64,000 bases of DNA from Spongiactinospora sp. TRM90649 (GTDB lineage Bacteria > Actinomycetota > Actinomycetes > Streptosporangiales > Streptosporangiaceae): NCBI RefSeq assembly GCF_029382225.1, contig NZ_JARLTC010000008.1:186001-250000 (forward strand), given 5' to 3'. Position 1 is the stretch's first letter. Each line of letters starts with the position of its first letter. Of this stretch, positions 61,150 through 64,000 are shown piece by piece. Position numbers and translations under genes: made by a program. Under the pieces are notes generated by a model. It worked only from the letters and a program-made list of their open reading frames with translations. It searched no databases and had not been told where the DNA came from.

Positions 61150-62727
61150 ATGGCCGACGACCGATTCCACGTCTATGACACGACCCTGCGCGACGGGGCC
61201 CAGCAGGAGGGCCTGAACCTCACGGTGGCCGACAAGCTCACCGTCGCGCGGCACCTGGACGGCCTGGGCGTCGGCTTCATCGAGGGGGGCTGGCCGGGCG
61301 CCAACCCCAAGGACACAGAGTTCTTCCGGCGGGCTCGAACAGAGCTCGACCTGAAGCACGCGCAACTCGCCGCGTTCGGCGCGACCCGCCGGGCCGGAGT
61401 GAAGGCCGCCGACGACCCATTGGTAGCCGCCTTGCGCGAATCCGGCGCGCCGGTCGTGACCCTTGTCGCCAAGAGTCACGACCGGCACGTGGAGCTGGCC
61501 CTTCGCACGACTCTCACGGAGAACCTCGCGATGATCCGCGACACGGTTTCTCACCTTCGTGCGGAGGGTCAGCGGGTCTTCCTCGACGCCGAGCACTTCT
61601 TCGACGGTTACAAGTCCAACCCAGCCTACGCGCTGGAGGTCATCCGCACCGCGGCCGAGGCCGGAGCCGACGTGGTGGCGCTGTGCGACACCAACGGCGG
61701 CATGCTCCCCGACGAGCTGGCCGAGGTCGTGCTGGCCGCCGCGGCGACCTCCGCCCGGGTGGGCATCCACTGCCACGACGACACCGGCTGCGCGGTGGCC
61801 AACACGCTGGCCGCGGTCAAGGCCGGCGCCACCCACGTGCAGGGCTGCGCCAACGGCTACGGCGAGCGGTCCGGTAACGCCAACCTGTTCACCGTGGTGG
61901 CCAACCTGCAGCTCAAGCGGGGCTTCGACCTCGTGCCGCGCGAGGCGCTGGCCGACATGACCCGCGTCGCGCACGCGATCACCGAGGTCACCAACGTCAC
62001 CCCCAACTCCCACCAGCCCTACGTCGGGGTGTCGGCCTTCGCCCACAAGGCGGGCCTGCACGCCAGTGCGATCAAGGTCGATCCCAACCTTTACCAGCAC
62101 ATCGACCCCTCCGAGGTCGGCAACGACATGCGCATGCTGGTCTCCGACATGGCGGGCCGGGCGTCGGTGGAGCTGAAGGGCCGCGAGCTGGGCTACACCC
62201 TCACCCCGCAGGACTCCCGCGAGCTGGTCGACCGGGTCAAGGAGCTGGAGGCCAAGGGCTACACCTTCGAGGCCGCCGACGCCTCCTTCGAGCTGCTGCT
62301 GCGAGACACGGTGGGCGGCGGGCGCCGCCGTCACTTCGAGGTCGAGTCCTGGCGGGTCATCGTGGAGCGCCGCCCAGGGGGCGACGTCGTCAGCGAGGCC
62401 ACCGTCAAGCTGCACGCCAAGGGCGAGCGGATCGTGGCCACCGGCGAGGGCAACGGCCCGGTCAACGCGCTGGACAAGGCGGTCCGGGTGGCGCTCGAAC
62501 AGCTCTACCCCGAGCTGGCCAGGCTGGAGCTGACCGACTTCAAGGTGCGCATCCTGGAGGGCACCCACGGCACCCACGCGATCACCCGCGTGCTGATCAC
62601 CTCCAGCGACGACTCCGGCGAGTGGTCCACCGTCGGCGTCGACGAGAACATCATCGAGGCGTCCTGGCAGGCGCTCGACCAAGCCGTCACGTACGGGCTG
62701 CTCCGCGCCGGCCGTGACGGCGACTGA
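61150..62727 (+). CDS. cimA: Citramalate synthase
   Basis: 525 residues from ATG 61150 with AGGAGA upstream. HMGL-like catalytic barrel with YDTTLRDGAQQEG, GIHCHDDTGCAVAN (HxH metal ligands) and GCANGYGERSGNANL, and a C-terminal LeuA allosteric domain (VEATVKLHAKG-type wording near 430, then HGTHAITRVLI). This pattern is the CimA group that condenses pyruvate and acetyl-CoA, giving a threonine-independent route to isoleucine. Downstream steps would use LeuCD and LeuB encoded in this window. LeuA activity is less likely. Confidence 0.9.
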   Translation: MADDRFHVYDTTLRDGAQQEGLNLTVADKLTVARHLDGLGVGFIEGGWPGANPKDTEFFRRARTELDLKHAQLAAFGATRRAGVKAADDPLVAALRESGAPVVTLVAKSHDRHVELALRTTLTENLAMIRDTVSHLRAEGQRVFLDAEHFFDGYKSNPAYALEVIRTAAEAGADVVALCDTNGGMLPDELAEVVLAAAATSARVGIHCHDDTGCAVANTLAAVKAGATHVQGCANGYGERSGNANLFTVVANLQLKRGFDLVPREALADMTRVAHAITEVTNVTPNSHQPYVGVSAFAHKAGLHASAIKVDPNLYQHIDPSEVGNDMRMLVSDMAGRASVELKGRELGYTLTPQDSRELVDRVKELEAKGYTFEAADASFELLLRDTVGGGRRRHFEVESWRVIVERRPGGDVVSEATVKLHAKGERIVATGEGNGPVNALDKAVRVALEQLYPELARLELTDFKVRILEGTHGTHAITRVLITSSDDSGEWSTVGVDENIIEASWQALDQAVTYGLLRAGRDGD

Positions 62728-62747
62728 CCGGTGATCTGACGGGCGTA

Positions 62748-62774
62748 CCTGAGCGGGCGACGGCCCCGCTCAGG
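62748..62774. terminator. Convergent terminator of cimA and the heparinase-like gene
   Basis: CCTGAGCGGG (62748-62757) pairs perfectly with CCCGCTCAGG (62765-62774). It overlaps the stop of the minus-strand gene. Confidence 0.8.
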
Positions 62775-64000
62775 AGAGCGCGCCGGCGGGGGTGGCCGTG
62801 AAGGTCACCGGCCCGTCGGCCGTCTCGACCTTGACCTTACCGCCCGAGCACGAGACCTCGGGGTCGGCCGTGCCCGGCACCACGATCGTGAGCAGCGGGT
62901 CCGCGGAGGCGGGCGAGAGCACCGCGGGGGCGGGCGTCTTCTTCAGATACGACGGCGAGACCCAGCCCTGGATGGGACTGGTCGCGCCCTTGACCACCCG
63001 CAGCCCGTTCACCGGACGGCAGGACGGCAGCGCGAGCTGCACCAGCGTGGCCTTGAAGCCCTTCTCCCGCAGCACGACCCTGCCGTTCTTCGGCTGCGCG
63101 GCGGTGAGCCCGGCGGCGAAGTGCCAGATGTTGCTGATCTTGCCCTTGCCGTCCGCGCGGTCCAGCACCGCCATCAGGTCCTCGCCGTGGTTGACGAGCA
63201 CCGAGCGAGTACGGCCCACGCCGTACGCCTTGTCGGTGAGCCGGTAGCTCTGCCGGTCCCCGCCCGTGGTGGACTTGACCAGCTTGGACGGCATCCGGCC
63301 ACGGAAGGGCGCACCCGCGACCACCGGCACGTTGTGCGCCTCGGGCGACATCGTCCAGCGCCGGTAGGGCGTGTTCTCGTAGGAGTCGAAGCCCACGTCC
63401 ACCAGCACGTCTCGGCCCTGCGCGTAGTAGGTCACGCCGAGGTGGTCCTCGTGCCCGTGGTACTTCATGCCCGGGCCGAACCGGATCGAGTAGTAGGACG
63501 CCTCCTTCTTGTCCCACGCGCTGCGCCCGAACACGTATCCGGCCCCGCCGAAGACCTTCACCTTCTGCGAAGGATCGTCGTAGCCCACCGGGCGCACGTC
63601 GGCACCGCCGTCGCCGATCGGCACCATGTAGCCGTTGGGCTGCGTCGCGTGCGCGATGAACGACTCAAGCGACTGCCACCGGGTGCTGATCCGGGAGGGG
63701 ACCTTCCGGTCGCACGCCTTGATGTCGTCGATGGCGACCTTCAGCCGCTGGTGGACGTAGGTCGCGTAGCGCGGGGCCTGCTCGCGCAGCGCCCCCTGGG
63801 CGTCCACGTCGAGTTCCACGGTCTCGATCAGCCGCTTGACCGCCAGGTTCGACCACTCGGAACGGCCGTAGCGGCAGCCGATGCCGAGCAGCGCGATGTC
63901 CTGGTCGATGCCGTGGTTGTGCCCCTTCTCGTACAGCCGGGGGTCGGCCAGCATCCGGGCGTGCTCGGCCAGGCTCTTGGTGAGCCAGTCCTCCTTGACG
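62770..64000 (-). CDS. Heparinase II/III-family protein (N-terminus beyond the window)
   Basis: The frame is open to the window edge and gives the last 409 residues. A toroid end (EHARMLADPRLYEKGHNHGIDQDIALLGIG) is followed by the beta-sandwich domain with KYHGHEDHLGVTYYAQGRDVLVDVGFDSY, the heparinase II/III signature with conserved His and Tyr. Such enzymes are polysaccharide lyases acting on uronic-acid polymers. In actinomycetes many sit in surface-glycan or exopolysaccharide loci, so the partner genes probably lie past 64000. Substrate unknown. Confidence 0.82.
   Translation of the reverse strand, partial: VKEDWLTKSLAEHARMLADPRLYEKGHNHGIDQDIALLGIGCRYGRSEWSNLAVKRLIETVELDVDAQGALREQAPRYATYVHQRLKVAIDDIKACDRKVPSRISTRWQSLESFIAHATQPNGYMVPIGDGGADVRPVGYDDPSQKVKVFGGAGYVFGRSAWDKKEASYYSIRFGPGMKYHGHEDHLGVTYYAQGRDVLVDVGFDSYENTPYRRWTMSPEAHNVPVVAGAPFRGRMPSKLVKSTTGGDRQSYRLTDKAYGVGRTRSVLVNHGEDLMAVLDRADGKGKISNIWHFAAGLTAAQPKNGRVVLREKGFKATLVQLALPSCRPVNGLRVVKGATSPIQGWVSPSYLKKTPAPAVLSPASADPLLTIVVPGTADPEVSCSGGKVKVETADGPVTFTATPAGALS

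Overview
The window is chromosomal DNA of a GC-rich actinomycete. Codon third positions are almost all G or C, GTG and TTG starts are common, stop-start overlaps of the ATGA type are frequent, and the genes include an F420 nucleotidyltransferase (FbiD/CofC), an IclR regulator divergent from leuCD, a SigR-type ECF sigma factor and an Asp23/AmaP envelope cluster. From general knowledge the order ftsY-smc-acyP-mutM-rnc-rpmF-coaD-rsmD-recG ... thiL-ddl-gpsA-plsC-cofC-HU-leuDC ... gltX ... leuB-ilvE-cimA follows the conserved core backbone of Streptomyces-like actinomycetes. The lineage may be Streptosporangiales, but that is inference.

Layout. 1-7.5 kb: end of an RsbW-like ATPase, a SigR-like sigma factor, a cysteine-synthase-fold enzyme, a siderophore ABC uptake system under a DtxR/IdeR-like box, and ftsY. 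7.5-20.6 kb: housekeeping genes (smc, a small coiled-coil gene, acyP, mutM, rnc, rpmF, DUF177, coaD, rsmD, recG, DAK2/FakA-like, rpmB). 20.7-26.2 kb: a two-component system and an MMPL exporter that share the same inverted repeat at the same promoter distance, then a membrane-anchored CBM2-like protein. 26.3-34.1 kb: thiL, a RAM-domain protein, a DUF3515 lipoprotein, ddl, a Cys/Met PLP enzyme, gpsA-plsC, cofC, HU. 34.1-37 kb: leuDC and their IclR regulator. 37-46.3 kb: an acidic protein of unknown function, a redoxin with a CxC motif, tRNA-Glu, a polyprenyl synthase, and a five-gene ABC/two-component operon. 46.4-49 kb: a Tat-exported hydrolase followed by a decayed island (integrase, S8 peptidase tail and IS3 remnants) between 72-bp direct repeats next to tRNA-Gln. 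49-54.6 kb: an M3 peptidase, a small secreted protein under a strong operator, gltX and a FAH-family gene. 54.8-57.7 kb: the Asp23/DUF2273/DUF6286/AmaP cluster. 57.7-64 kb: leuB, ilvE, an MMPL remnant, cimA behind a leader peptide and terminator that look like an attenuator, and a heparinase II/III-like gene cut by the window end.

Together the leucine/isoleucine genes (leuCD, leuB, ilvE, cimA) cover most steps from citramalate or isopropylmalate to the branched-chain amino acids, each with its own local control. The most notable new signals are the cimA leader, the twin operators of the two-component/MMPL locus, the palindromes at the ABC-operon and secreted-protein promoters, and the decayed island beside tRNA-Gln.
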